Virus record (IMG/VR): IMGVR_UViG_3300033146_000618
Coordinates: 1-41,694 of that record
Strand: one strand, 5' to 3'
From: a virus
Length of the DNA: 41,694 nt
In this document: piece by piece, positions 4,533 through 12,929 of the stretch
Layout: every line of letters begins with the position of its first letter
Position numbering within the stretch: the first letter of the stretch is position 1
The notes under the pieces: generated by a model
Databases searched by the model: none
Told to the model about the DNA's origin: nothing
The model's input: the letters and a program-made list of their open reading frames with translations, nothing else
Program-made: the position numbers and the translations under genes

Positions 4533-5258
4533 ATGAAGAATTACATTGGAAGAAAAAGAATTAAGGCAATGCCTATGAACAGATTGGAATATAATGTGTA
4601 TAGGGGTTGGGAATTACCAGCAGATGAAGATGGATTGGATAATGGTTATTTGGTTGAATATTTAGATGGTGGTAGAGCTAATCATCCTGATCATACAGGA
4701 TATATATCATGGAGCCCAAAAGAAGTATTTGATAATGCTTATAAAATAGCTGAATCTTGGGAAGATAGAGTTAAAATTGAATTGGATGAACTTAATATTA
4801 AGATTAAGGATTTAGATACTGCTATTGTTGATAGTGTAGTACCAGCAGATCAAATTGGAATACTTGTAAATCAATTAACTGTTATGAGAGTATATAAATA
4901 TATACTTGAAAAAAGATTAGATAAAGTTACAGATGATGTACCAAATGAACTTAAATCTATAATTTATATGTCATTTGGTGATGCAATAAAAGCTCTTAAA
5001 CAAGGATTATTAGTAGCAAGAGCAGGATGGAATAAAGATGGTATGTGTGTAATGAAACAAATACCTGCTGAAATAAATCTTGATATTATTCCTGATATGC
5101 AATCATTACAACCATCATTAAAGGTTAAATTAATAGCAGAACAAAATACTATTAAATATAGAAATCAAATGATACTTGTACAATCTGATGGTACTGCTGA
5201 TTCTTGGGTAGCTTCTTCTTCTGATATTTTTGCTGAAGATTGGTATATTGTAATTTAA
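4533..5258 (+). CDS. Tad2-like (DUF2829) fusion, putative anti-Thoeris protein
   Basis: Three parts. Residues 1-72 form a small domain with NVYRGWELPADEDG, GYLVEYLDGG and GYISWSPKEVFDNAY, a pattern I know from many phage proteins of unknown role. Residues ~77-135 are a predicted coiled coil. Residues 146-241 match the DUF2829/Tad2 family: MSFGDAIKALKQG, VARAGWNKDGM, and the C-terminal DSWVASSSDIFAEDWYIVI. Family knowledge: Tad2 binds and sequesters the cyclic-ADP-ribose-type signal made by Thoeris ThsB, so the ThsA effector is not triggered. Inference: this phage gene counters a host signalling defence, perhaps as an oligomer built by the coiled coil. DUF2829 also occurs in untested proteins, so the ligand is not certain. 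A 23-bp copy of its 3' end is found at 5816-5838. Confidence 0.8.
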   Translation: MKNYIGRKRIKAMPMNRLEYNVYRGWELPADEDGLDNGYLVEYLDGGRANHPDHTGYISWSPKEVFDNAYKIAESWEDRVKIELDELNIKIKDLDTAIVDSVVPADQIGILVNQLTVMRVYKYILEKRLDKVTDDVPNELKSIIYMSFGDAIKALKQGLLVARAGWNKDGMCVMKQIPAEINLDIIPDMQSLQPSLKVKLIAEQNTIKYRNQMILVQSDGTADSWVASSSDIFAEDWYIVI

Positions 5259-5275
5259 TTACTAAAACATTTGAT

Positions 5276-5506
5276 ATGAAATTTACAAGACAGCAACTAA
5301 GAAAAATGAATAGAGATAAAGACAAATATGTGAAAAGGTTTTTGTCTGCTATTTATTCTGAGGAAAAGAAAATAGCTCAACTTCGAGATGTCAGAGCAAG
5401 GTTTAATGCTTTAAGTCCTGAAGATCAAAAAAAGGTGTTGGAAATAAGTAAAGAAATGAAATCAAAAGAAGAATCTAAAACTATTGATAAAAATGGAGAA
5501 TGGTAA
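5276..5506 (+). CDS. Small basic helical protein, 76 aa
   Basis: Highly charged and helical: FTRQQLRKMNRDKDKYVKRFLSAIY, then EEKKIAQLRDVRARFNALSPEDQKKVLEISKEM. I chose the ATG at 5276, after the upstream stop at 5258, over a frame opening inside the previous gene. Unrecognised; the content could suit a small nucleic-acid-binding or scaffold role. It ends in an overlap with possible early starts of the next gene. Confidence 0.55.
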   Translation: MKFTRQQLRKMNRDKDKYVKRFLSAIYSEEKKIAQLRDVRARFNALSPEDQKKVLEISKEMKSKEESKTIDKNGEW

Positions 5507-5516
5507 AGAAAACACA

Positions 5517-5804
5517 ATGTCAAAATTAACTACTGATAAAATAGATAAAATATTGGCAGATTTATTTGGTGAAGCCAATGACCCAAGAAAATTGACTAAT
5601 TCATTTCTTTCAAAGTTTAATCCAGATCCAAATGATAAAGATTGGGAAGAGAAGTATCGAGTAAAACTTGAAGGTGTTATTCCTAATGCAATGTATGTTA
5701 TTGGATGGGGAGATGGTCAAAAGATAATGACAGGGAAACAAGGATTTATTAATTTCCAGGTTGAAGCAATGCGTATTGCATTTTTTACTCCAATGGATGA
5801 CTAA
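5517..5804 (+). CDS. Hypothetical protein, 95 aa
   Basis: Starts MSKLTTDKIDKIL with an A-rich leader (GTAAAGAAAACACA). An ATG at 5493 would add eight residues and overlap the previous gene. The second half has VKLEGVIPNAMYVIGWGDGQKIMTG, a beta-rich stretch with a GWGDG turn. No family recognised, no membrane segment. Directly after its stop lies the 23-bp copy of the Tad2 gene end. Confidence 0.6.
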   Translation: MSKLTTDKIDKILADLFGEANDPRKLTNSFLSKFNPDPNDKDWEEKYRVKLEGVIPNAMYVIGWGDGQKIMTGKQGFINFQVEAMRIAFFTPMDD

Positions 5805-5815
5805 ATATGAAAAGT

Positions 5816-5838
5816 ATTGGTATATTGTAATTTAATTA
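5816..5838 (+). repeat. 23-bp duplicate of the Tad2 gene 3' end
   Basis: Identical to 5239-5261, the last codons and stop of the Tad2-like gene. Read in the same frame it gives KYWYIVI and stop, against EDWYIVI and stop in the full gene. It is either the stub of a second, mostly deleted DUF2829 gene or a scar of recombination. Confidence 0.75.
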
Positions 5839-5866
5839 AAAAAACAAAAAAAGAAAAAATCAACCT

Positions 5867-6451
5867 ATGAGTTTATTTATAGTAGAAAAATTAAAAGTAA
5901 TGCCACATCCAAGTACACTTCTTATATATCCATTTAAGGATATATGGGAAAATGATGATACACATAATAAGGATGTAGCATTACTTGAATTTGCTTATAT
6001 TGAATTTATGTGTTCTTATGATAAAAGTAATGATTTTATTGGTTATGAGTTAGAAGAAAGACCAAATAAAATATTGGATGCTATTCTTATTTCTAATGAA
6101 GATATTGATAGGGAGGATATTTTAAATAGTAATTTAATTAAGGATGGTATTAGAACATATAATAAATTACAAAATGATGCTTCTCCTTCTATTAGATTAT
6201 ATGAGGCTTCATTACAAGCATCTGATAAATTAGTATCTTTCTTTGATACACTTGATATGACAGAAAGAACAAAAGGTGGTACACCTGTATATAAACCTGC
6301 TGATATTACAAGAGCATTAAAAGATGTAAATGATGTATTAAAAACATTATCATCATTAAAGGCCACAATACATCAGGAATTAGTAGAAGCTGCTAAAGGT
6401 AAAGGTGGTAGAACTATTAACTTTTTTGAAAAAATCAAAGATGAAAGATAA
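5867..6451 (+). CDS. Conserved phage protein, 194 aa (small terminase candidate)
   Basis: Begins MSLFIVEKLKVMPHPSTLLIYPFKDIWENDD, followed by ALLEFAYIEFMCSYDKSNDFIGYE, then a helical second half with a basic, glycine-rich segment (EAAKGKGGRTINFF). The first part resembles a protein I recall from crAss-like genomes near the packaging genes. Its place a few genes before terL, its size and helical build would suit a small terminase subunit, but I see no clear helix-turn-helix and this remains a positional guess. The leader is strongly A-rich. Its stop overlaps the next start (TAATG). Confidence 0.75.
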   Translation: MSLFIVEKLKVMPHPSTLLIYPFKDIWENDDTHNKDVALLEFAYIEFMCSYDKSNDFIGYELEERPNKILDAILISNEDIDREDILNSNLIKDGIRTYNKLQNDASPSIRLYEASLQASDKLVSFFDTLDMTERTKGGTPVYKPADITRALKDVNDVLKTLSSLKATIHQELVEAAKGKGGRTINFFEKIKDER

Positions 6452-6687
6452 TGAGTTGTAATGAAATTAAAAAATGGATTAAAAAAAATGCTTTAAATTT
6501 TGATAAAGCTATTCAAGGATTAAGAATTAAATTAGATGAACAAGCTATGAAAAAACAATCTGAAGAAATAGAAAGAAAATTCTTTAATCATAAACCTACA
6601 CCACAGAAAAAATATTATATTTTATTAAGTGATAAAAATTTAGAAGCATTTAATGAAGCATTGAAAGAATATTTTAATAAACTTTAA
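6451..6687 (+). CDS. Small hypothetical protein, 78 aa
   Basis: Lysine-rich and helical (NEIKKWIKKNALNFDKAI, then LRIKLDEQAMKKQSEEIERKFF), ending in a KKYYILLSDKNLEAFNEALKEYF strand-helix unit. It starts in a TAATG overlap with the previous gene, indicating coupled translation. Not recognised. Confidence 0.6.
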   Translation: MSCNEIKKWIKKNALNFDKAIQGLRIKLDEQAMKKQSEEIERKFFNHKPTPQKKYYILLSDKNLEAFNEALKEYFNKL

Positions 6688-6689
6688 AG

Positions 6690-6737
6690 ATGAAAGATAA
6701 AGAATTTTATGTAAATTTATGGCTATCACCAATATAA
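6690..6737 (+). CDS. Possible 15-aa micro-ORF or gene remnant
   Basis: ATG at 6690 gives MKDKEFYVNLWLSPI and TAA. The start region (AAAGATGAAAGATAA at 6686-6700) repeats the end of the 194-aa gene (6438-6452). It may be a remnant left by a small duplication, and may not be translated. Confidence 0.2.
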   Translation: MKDKEFYVNLWLSPI

Positions 6738-6771
6738 TTAAAAGTAGCAATTAATAAAGAAATTAAAAAAG

Positions 6772-7104
6772 ATGTTTATGGAAAATATTAGATATATGGT
6801 GGAATTACCAATAACTTATTTAGTACCTAAAGTGGATGATGCTTTTAAAGGTATGTCTGAAGATTTAATAAATGATTTAGGATTAAATAATGAATCAGAA
6901 GAATTAGAAGATGGTACTGTTTTTATAGATTTGAATGAAGTTTCAATTTTTAATGAAGGAACTAAACCAAATACTACAGTATTAAGGATAAGAAATAATG
7001 ATGAAATTTGGGTAATAAACGTATCTTTGGAAAAGTTTATGAAACTTTATATAAAGTATAGTAATGTTACTGTTATAAAATCAAAAAAAAATGGCAAAAA
7101 TTAA
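6772..7104 (+). CDS. Hypothetical protein, 110 aa
   Basis: Acidic N-terminal half (VDDAFKGMSEDLINDL...ESEELEDGTVFIDLNE), then a beta-rich half (TTVLRIRNNDEIWVINVS) and a basic tail. An internal ATG at 6778 is an alternative start. Unrecognised. It overlaps the next gene by 14 bases. Confidence 0.6.
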   Translation: MFMENIRYMVELPITYLVPKVDDAFKGMSEDLINDLGLNNESEELEDGTVFIDLNEVSIFNEGTKPNTTVLRIRNNDEIWVINVSLEKFMKLYIKYSNVTVIKSKKNGKN

Positions 7105-7276
7105 AGATTATAAAGAGGTACTTGAAATTTCTGTTACAAGTGATGATGTTAAAGTAATTACAGTAGTAAATACAGTATTTACAATTAATAATGATAATGA
7201 TACTGATTGTGGTATTACAAACAGAGAATCAAAAAAACCATTTATAAATCAATTAGAGGAAGATATTATAATATAA
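7091..7276 (+). CDS. Small hypothetical protein, 61 aa
   Basis: Beta-rich: EVLEISVTSDDVKVITVVNTVFTI followed by an acidic, polar tail. It overlaps the previous gene by 14 bases and its TAA overlaps the ATG of terL (TAATG), so it is translationally coupled to the terminase. Unrecognised. Confidence 0.5.
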   Translation: MAKIKDYKEVLEISVTSDDVKVITVVNTVFTINNDNDTDCGITNRESKKPFINQLEEDIII

Positions 7277-10200
7277 TGAGTCAAATTTATGCAGAAAGAA
7301 ACAGTGATGGTATTTTTGTAAATACTGAAACTTTAAAAGAAGAAGCTAATCATTTTTTAAAGTATGGATATTATTGTCCTGATCCCTGGGGTTCTCCTGC
7401 ATGGAAAGAATATTGGGAAGAACAATTAAGAAGATGTCAAGATGGATATTCTTCTGGTGGTTTATATATAACTGGCAATCATTATGGTTATTTGAATTTT
7501 GCCCAAATTAAATTAACTAAAGAATTTATTGAAGCAGAAGAAAAAGAAAAACAAGATGTTTCTAATTTGTCTGTGGTTGAAATGAGAAAACAAGCCAGAT
7601 TAAATAGTAAGGGTGCAGCTAAAGATGTTACATTTCCTTCTTTTTGGTCAAGTGATTATAATTATTATCATGTGGTAGACATTGCTAGATGGGGAGCTAC
7701 TTCTGAATATTTAATAGGATTAGGATTAGAAGTAGAAATAATGCCTGATCATTTACAAGGTGGTTATCATGTTATTGTAGGTAAATCAAGAAGAAAGGGC
7801 TACTCATACAAAAATGGATGGGTAGCTGCAAATAATTATAATTGTATTGAAAATAGTGTTACTATTATTGGTGCTTTTGATAAGAAATATTTATATCCTG
7901 AAGGTACTATGCAAATGGCTAATAACTATGTAAACTTCTTTAATGAACATACAGGTTGGGCTAAAGCAAGAGATTTTGTAAATAAGGTGAGTCATAAAAG
8001 AGCTTCTTATGAAGAAAAAGATGAAAACAATATATCAGTTGAGAAAGGATATAAGTCTACTATTATGGCATTATCATTTGGAGATAATCCTGATGCTGCT
8101 ATTGGTAAAGATGGTACTTTGGTTGAATTTGAAGAAGCTGGTAAATTTCCTAATTTAAAGGAAAGCTATATGAAAACTAAACCTGCTATGGAAGATGGTA
8201 TTTATACTACAGGACAAATGTTCATTTTTGGTACAGGTGGAGATATGCAAAATGGTACTACTGACTTTGCAGAAATGTTTTATAATCCATTGCCATTTAA
8301 ATTATTACCATTTAAAAATGTATGGGATAAAAATGTAAGTCTAAATTCCAAGTGTGGTTTCTTTGTTCCTGACTATTGGAATAAACCAGGATTTATTGAT
8401 AGTGATGGTAATAGTGATAATAAAGGTGCAAAAGAATATGAAGAAGAAAAAAGAAAGAAATTAATAGCAGAAACATCAGGTGCAGAAGCATATAATGAAT
8501 ATACGCAACAATATCCATTTTGTTTTCATAAAGATACTATTGTTTCACATAATGATTTTGGTGCTATAAAATTAATAGATTATCCTGATGTAATCAATTC
8601 TGGAAATACAGAATTGTTTGAAATAATAACAGAAGGAAATAGAAAATTAAAATGTACAATTAATCATCCAATATGGGATTTGAAAACAAACACTTATAAA
8701 CATTTAAAAGATTTTAATATTGGTGATGAATTAGAATTACAATCTTTTATATTTAATACAACAAATAAAAAAGTAACTATTAAAACAGAATTAGATATAT
8801 TCAATACTGAAATTGTTATTACTTCTGAGTGGGCTTATTTTATAGGTATATTTATGGGTGATGGTTCTTATTATAAAGATACTGTAGAAATAGTATTTGA
8901 TTATAAACAAAAAGATGTAGGAAAAAGAATATGTGAATTTATGGATAAAAATTTAGGTGGTTATCATATCAAAAAATATGAAAATCATTTTGTAATTATT
9001 AAAAGAAATAAATTATTCAAATATATCTTTAAAGGTTTAGATTTAATAAGACAATCACAAAAAGGACAATCATCATATAAAAGAAAAGTACATGTACCTG
9101 ATTATATAAAATATGGAACTAAAGAAATTGTAAAATCATTTATTCAAGGAATTGTTGATAGTGATGGTTATGTGAGTGGTTTTAATCCTGTAAGAATTAA
9201 TATAACATCTAAACATTTTAATTTTTTATCTGATATACAATTATTATTATCAGGATTTGGAATATATGAAAATATTAAAAGACAAGATAAAACTACAAAT
9301 GGTTATAAATATGAAAGTTATACTATTGATTTATATTCATTTAATTTTTTATTATTTCAAAAAAATATAGGATTAGATTCTGAAAGAAAAGGAAATGAAT
9401 TAAAAAGATATAGATCTAAAAGATTGGGTGCTGTAAAAAAGAAATATCCTATTGATAAAATCAAATCTATTACATCTATTGGATTTCATAATGTATATGA
9501 TTTAACAACATCAGACCATGCTATAAATGCTAATGGTATTCATGTTCATAATAGTCCTGAAGAAGCATTCTTGCAAGTAACTGGAAATGAGTTTCCTGTA
9601 GAAGAATTAAGAAATAGATTAGCAACTGTAATTGAACAACAATTACATATTAAAAAGACACAAGCTGTTACATTATATAGGGATGCAGATACAGGTAAAG
9701 CAGCCATGAAACCTGATTTAAAAGCAAAATTAAGTCCCATTATTCATTACCCAATGAAACAAAAAGATAAAACAGGAGCAGTTGTAATTTTAGAACCACC
9801 TGTTGAAAATCCCCCATTAGGTTTATATAAAGCAGGTTATGACCCTTATAGACAAGACCAAAGTGAGGGTGTTTCATTAGGTGCATTTTATATTTATAAA
9901 TCATCTAATGTATTTAGTTATACCAGAAATATATTAGTAGCTTGGTATATAGGTAGACCACAAACTTCTGATATGTATAATAGGAATGTTGAATTATTGG
10001 GAGAATTATATAATTTGGAAGTAATGCATGAGAATGAAGTAACTGAAGTAGTTAGTTATTTTAGAAAGAGAAAAAAATTACATTTATTGGCTTCTCAACC
10101 TGATGCAGTAATATCAAAGAATATTAAGAATAGTACTGTATCAAGGGTATATGGTATTCACATGAATGAAAAATTAAAAGATGCTGGGGAAAAGTATATT

Positions 10201-10452
10201 AAAATGTGGTTATTAACTGAAAGAGATACTGATGAAAATGGAATTAAAATATTAAATTTAGATACTATTACTGATATAGGGTTATTAGAAGAATTAATAA
10301 AGTATAATAGAAAAGGTAATTTTGATAGGGTAATGGGATTTATGATGATAATGTTTCAATTGGAAGAAGAAGAAGAAGGTAAAACTTATGGTAAAAATGA
10401 TAAAACACAAATAGCACAACAAATATTAGAATTAGAATTATTCAATAGATAA
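7276..10452 (+). CDS. terL: Terminase large subunit with in-frame intein, 1,058 aa
   Basis: The motor and nuclease that packages phage DNA through the portal. ATPase: Walker-A-like GKSRRKGYS at residues 169-177; Walker B TLVEFEEAG with catalytic Glu near 286-287; a GTGGDM motif that fits the coupling motif. Nuclease (RNase H-like fold): acidic residues in AGYDPYRQD (Asp856), HENE (Glu919) and NFDRVMGFM (Asp1017). An intein fills residues 416-759; removing it rejoins QQYPF to SPEEAF, the conserved PEEAF segment of terminases, leaving a 714-aa mature protein of normal crAss-like size. I chose the ATG at 7276, which overlaps the preceding stop, because upstream codons lie inside the previous gene. 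The portal follows after 11 bases. Confidence 0.95.
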   Translation: MSQIYAERNSDGIFVNTETLKEEANHFLKYGYYCPDPWGSPAWKEYWEEQLRRCQDGYSSGGLYITGNHYGYLNFAQIKLTKEFIEAEEKEKQDVSNLSVVEMRKQARLNSKGAAKDVTFPSFWSSDYNYYHVVDIARWGATSEYLIGLGLEVEIMPDHLQGGYHVIVGKSRRKGYSYKNGWVAANNYNCIENSVTIIGAFDKKYLYPEGTMQMANNYVNFFNEHTGWAKARDFVNKVSHKRASYEEKDENNISVEKGYKSTIMALSFGDNPDAAIGKDGTLVEFEEAGKFPNLKESYMKTKPAMEDGIYTTGQMFIFGTGGDMQNGTTDFAEMFYNPLPFKLLPFKNVWDKNVSLNSKCGFFVPDYWNKPGFIDSDGNSDNKGAKEYEEEKRKKLIAETSGAEAYNEYTQQYPFCFHKDTIVSHNDFGAIKLIDYPDVINSGNTELFEIITEGNRKLKCTINHPIWDLKTNTYKHLKDFNIGDELELQSFIFNTTNKKVTIKTELDIFNTEIVITSEWAYFIGIFMGDGSYYKDTVEIVFDYKQKDVGKRICEFMDKNLGGYHIKKYENHFVIIKRNKLFKYIFKGLDLIRQSQKGQSSYKRKVHVPDYIKYGTKEIVKSFIQGIVDSDGYVSGFNPVRINITSKHFNFLSDIQLLLSGFGIYENIKRQDKTTNGYKYESYTIDLYSFNFLLFQKNIGLDSERKGNELKRYRSKRLGAVKKKYPIDKIKSITSIGFHNVYDLTTSDHAINANGIHVHNSPEEAFLQVTGNEFPVEELRNRLATVIEQQLHIKKTQAVTLYRDADTGKAAMKPDLKAKLSPIIHYPMKQKDKTGAVVILEPPVENPPLGLYKAGYDPYRQDQSEGVSLGAFYIYKSSNVFSYTRNILVAWYIGRPQTSDMYNRNVELLGELYNLEVMHENEVTEVVSYFRKRKKLHLLASQPDAVISKNIKNSTVSRVYGIHMNEKLKDAGEKYIKMWLLTERDTDENGIKILNLDTITDIGLLEELIKYNRKGNFDRVMGFMMIMFQLEEEEEGKTYGKNDKTQIAQQILELELFNR
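8521..9552 (+). other. Intein with LAGLIDADG homing endonuclease, 344 aa
   Basis: Splicing parts: Cys first residue (CFHKDTIV), block B TINH (residues 461-464 of the precursor), and the C-terminal block HNVYDLTTSDHAINANGIHVHN ending in His-Asn, followed by extein Ser. The endonuclease has both LAGLIDADG helices: YFIGIFMGDGS (Asp529) and FIQGIVDSDGY (Asp630), with acidic residues intact, so it may still be active. The AT content looks like that of the host gene. Insertion is at a conserved site in the terminase, typical of mobile inteins. Splicing would be required for a working terminase. Confidence 0.93.
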
Positions 10453-10463
10453 AATGATACATC

Positions 10464-12848
10464 ATGAAAACAGAAAAGATATTATCGCAATCAGAAAAAG
10501 ATAGAAATAATAAACAATGGTATAAAGATACTTTGAATAGTTTAGAGTATAATGCTTTTTTTGGTGATACACCAAGTTTAGATAAAACAAGATTAAGAGT
10601 AAATTATAATCTGTTTAATGGTGAAATAGATGAAAGAGATTTTGAATATGTGTATAAACCATTAGGTGAAGATGTAGGTGATTTACCTGCTGATTTTTCT
10701 AATAAAGATATTATAAGTGGTAAGTTGAAAGTTCTACTTGGTATGGAACTTGAAAGACCTTTTGCTTGGAGAATAAATGCTGTTAATCCTGAAGCTACTA
10801 CAAGGAAAGAAGAAGAAAAAATGAATAGGATAAGAGAATATGTTACTCAACAAATTATGTTACCTATTCAACAAAATATAGAAATGAAGTATGCTGAACA
10901 AATGAAAGGTAAAGAATTAACACCTGAAGAACAACAACAAATTCAGCAAACAATTGCTAATGAAATACAAGCACAAACACCACCAGAGATTGAACATTAT
11001 ATGAAAAGAAAACATCAAGATCCTGTTGAAGTAATGATGTCGCAAATATTTAATTATGTAGTTAAACAACAGAATATTGATGATAAATTTAATATAGGGT
11101 GGAAACATAGTACTATAGCAGCAGCTCAAATATATTGGTCTGGAATTATAAATGGTAAACCTGTAATGCAAGTTGTTAATCCAATGGATTTTGAATGTGA
11201 TGATGTTTTAAATCAAGGATTTATAGAAGATGGAGAATGGGCAGGAGTAGAATTATGGCTACCACCATCTGAAGTAATAGCTATGTTTGAAGATTTAACT
11301 GATGAAGAAATAAAACAAATATATGATTTAGGTGATAATGGTTCACCTGATTTAGAATTTAATTTTAATAATTTTCAATCAAGAGCTGGTAAAGTAAGAA
11401 TATTACATAGAGTTTGGAGAGCAATGAGAAAAATTGGTTTCTTAACTTATATTGATATGGAAACAGGACAACCAGAACAAAGACTTGTTGATGAAGGATA
11501 TATATTGAATAAAGAAATGGGGGATATAGATATTCAATGGGAACAAATACCTGAAGTATATGAAGGTTATAAAATAGGTAGAGATATTTATAAAAGATTA
11601 AGACCTGTACCATCACAACCAAAAGATATGGATAATTTATATGATGTTAAATTACCATATACAGGTGGATTTGTTGATAATTTAAATGCACAACCAAGAT
11701 CATTATTAGATAGAATTAAGGTATATCAGTATTATTATAATATTATAATGTACAGAATTGAAATGTTAATGAGTTCTGATAAAGGTAAATTATTATTATT
11801 AAATATGAATTTAATACCTAATAGTCAAGGTATTAATATGAAAAAATGGTTATATTATGCTGATAGTCTAAAGATTGGATTTATGAATCCATCTGAAGAA
11901 GGTAATAGAAAAGCAGGTAATGTAGATGTAGCAACAGCAGCTAAGGAAATTGATATGTCTTTAGTATCTGATATACAAAAATATATTGATTTAGCTGAAT
12001 ATATTGAAAGCAGAGCTGGACATACTATTGGTGTTACTAAAGAAATGGAAGGTAGAATTGGTCAATATCAAGCAGTTAAAAATACTGAGAATGCATTACA
12101 ACAGGGTAGTTATATAGTAGAACCATATTTCAATTGGCATAATATTATTAAAAGGAATACTTTAACTTACTTTTTAGAATTATCAGCATTAGCTTATAGT
12201 ACTAATGATATTGAAGTTATAGACCATATATTAGATGATTTTTCAAGAGAGATAATTAGAATAGATAAAAAGATGTTATCATTATCTAAATTTGGATTAT
12301 TTGTTGCTAATAGTATGGATGCCATTAGAGTTAAAGAAGCTATTAATAATCTTGGTTTAACTGCAATGCAAAATCAAACTATTGATATGAGTGATATTGT
12401 TAAGATAATGAAAACTGATAGTATTACTGATGCAGAAGAACAATTAGAAGTAGCAGAAGAAAGAAAGAGAAAACAAGCTAATCAAATGGAACAGGAAAGA
12501 ATGGCTCATGAAAAAGAAATACAACAAATGATGGAAGCTGAAGCTGAAAAACAACATAAGAGAGAAATTGAAAAAATAGTTATAAAAGAAGAAGAAAGAA
12601 GAAAAACTGAAATTCAAAAACAAACTATATTAGCTATGGGATTCAATGAGGATAAAGATATGAATGCTAATGGAATACCTGATGTATTAGAAGTAGCTAA
12701 ACATGGATTAGATGTTGATTTAAAAACAAGAAAACAAGATTTAGATGAAGCTAAATTTGAACATCAAAAGAAAGTTGATTCAGATAAAAAAGAATTAGAA
12801 AATAAAAAATTAAAACAACAAGCAAGAAAACAAACAACTGCTAAATAA
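10464..12848 (+). CDS. Portal protein, 794 aa
   Basis: Dodecameric ring at the capsid vertex through which DNA passes. The call rests on position after terL, length typical for crAss-like portals, and a mixed alpha/beta body (residues ~1-660) with the look of those portals. Residues ~665-794 are long charged helices, Gln/Glu/Lys-rich, likely a coiled-coil crown or barrel. Within this tail is DKDMNANGIPDVLEV (from Asp730), an EF-hand-like calcium loop pattern. The ATG at 10464 has an ATCATCAC-type leader and follows terL by 11 bases. A possible weak hairpin with a T tract follows the gene (12880-12901). Confidence 0.88.
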   Translation: MKTEKILSQSEKDRNNKQWYKDTLNSLEYNAFFGDTPSLDKTRLRVNYNLFNGEIDERDFEYVYKPLGEDVGDLPADFSNKDIISGKLKVLLGMELERPFAWRINAVNPEATTRKEEEKMNRIREYVTQQIMLPIQQNIEMKYAEQMKGKELTPEEQQQIQQTIANEIQAQTPPEIEHYMKRKHQDPVEVMMSQIFNYVVKQQNIDDKFNIGWKHSTIAAAQIYWSGIINGKPVMQVVNPMDFECDDVLNQGFIEDGEWAGVELWLPPSEVIAMFEDLTDEEIKQIYDLGDNGSPDLEFNFNNFQSRAGKVRILHRVWRAMRKIGFLTYIDMETGQPEQRLVDEGYILNKEMGDIDIQWEQIPEVYEGYKIGRDIYKRLRPVPSQPKDMDNLYDVKLPYTGGFVDNLNAQPRSLLDRIKVYQYYYNIIMYRIEMLMSSDKGKLLLLNMNLIPNSQGINMKKWLYYADSLKIGFMNPSEEGNRKAGNVDVATAAKEIDMSLVSDIQKYIDLAEYIESRAGHTIGVTKEMEGRIGQYQAVKNTENALQQGSYIVEPYFNWHNIIKRNTLTYFLELSALAYSTNDIEVIDHILDDFSREIIRIDKKMLSLSKFGLFVANSMDAIRVKEAINNLGLTAMQNQTIDMSDIVKIMKTDSITDAEEQLEVAEERKRKQANQMEQERMAHEKEIQQMMEAEAEKQHKREIEKIVIKEEERRKTEIQKQTILAMGFNEDKDMNANGIPDVLEVAKHGLDVDLKTRKQDLDEAKFEHQKKVDSDKKELENKKLKQQARKQTTAK

Positions 12849-12879
12849 ATAAACGGCTATTAACTTAAAAACATTAAAT

Positions 12880-12901
12880 TACATATTGAAAATGTATTTT
12901 T
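12880..12901 (+). terminator. Weak terminator-like hairpin after portal
   Basis: TACAT/ATGTA (5 bp) around ATTGAAA is followed by five T. The stem is short and A/T-rich, so at best it lowers read-through into the next gene. Confidence 0.25.
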
Positions 12902-12929
12902 GTAAATATTTAAACTTAAATTTGTGAAG

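Noticed and set aside
12899-12924. Promoter (TTTG and TAAATTTG) before the acidic protein
   Set aside because: Spacing is 14 rather than about 19 bases and the -7 element would end five bases before the start codon, leaving no leader.
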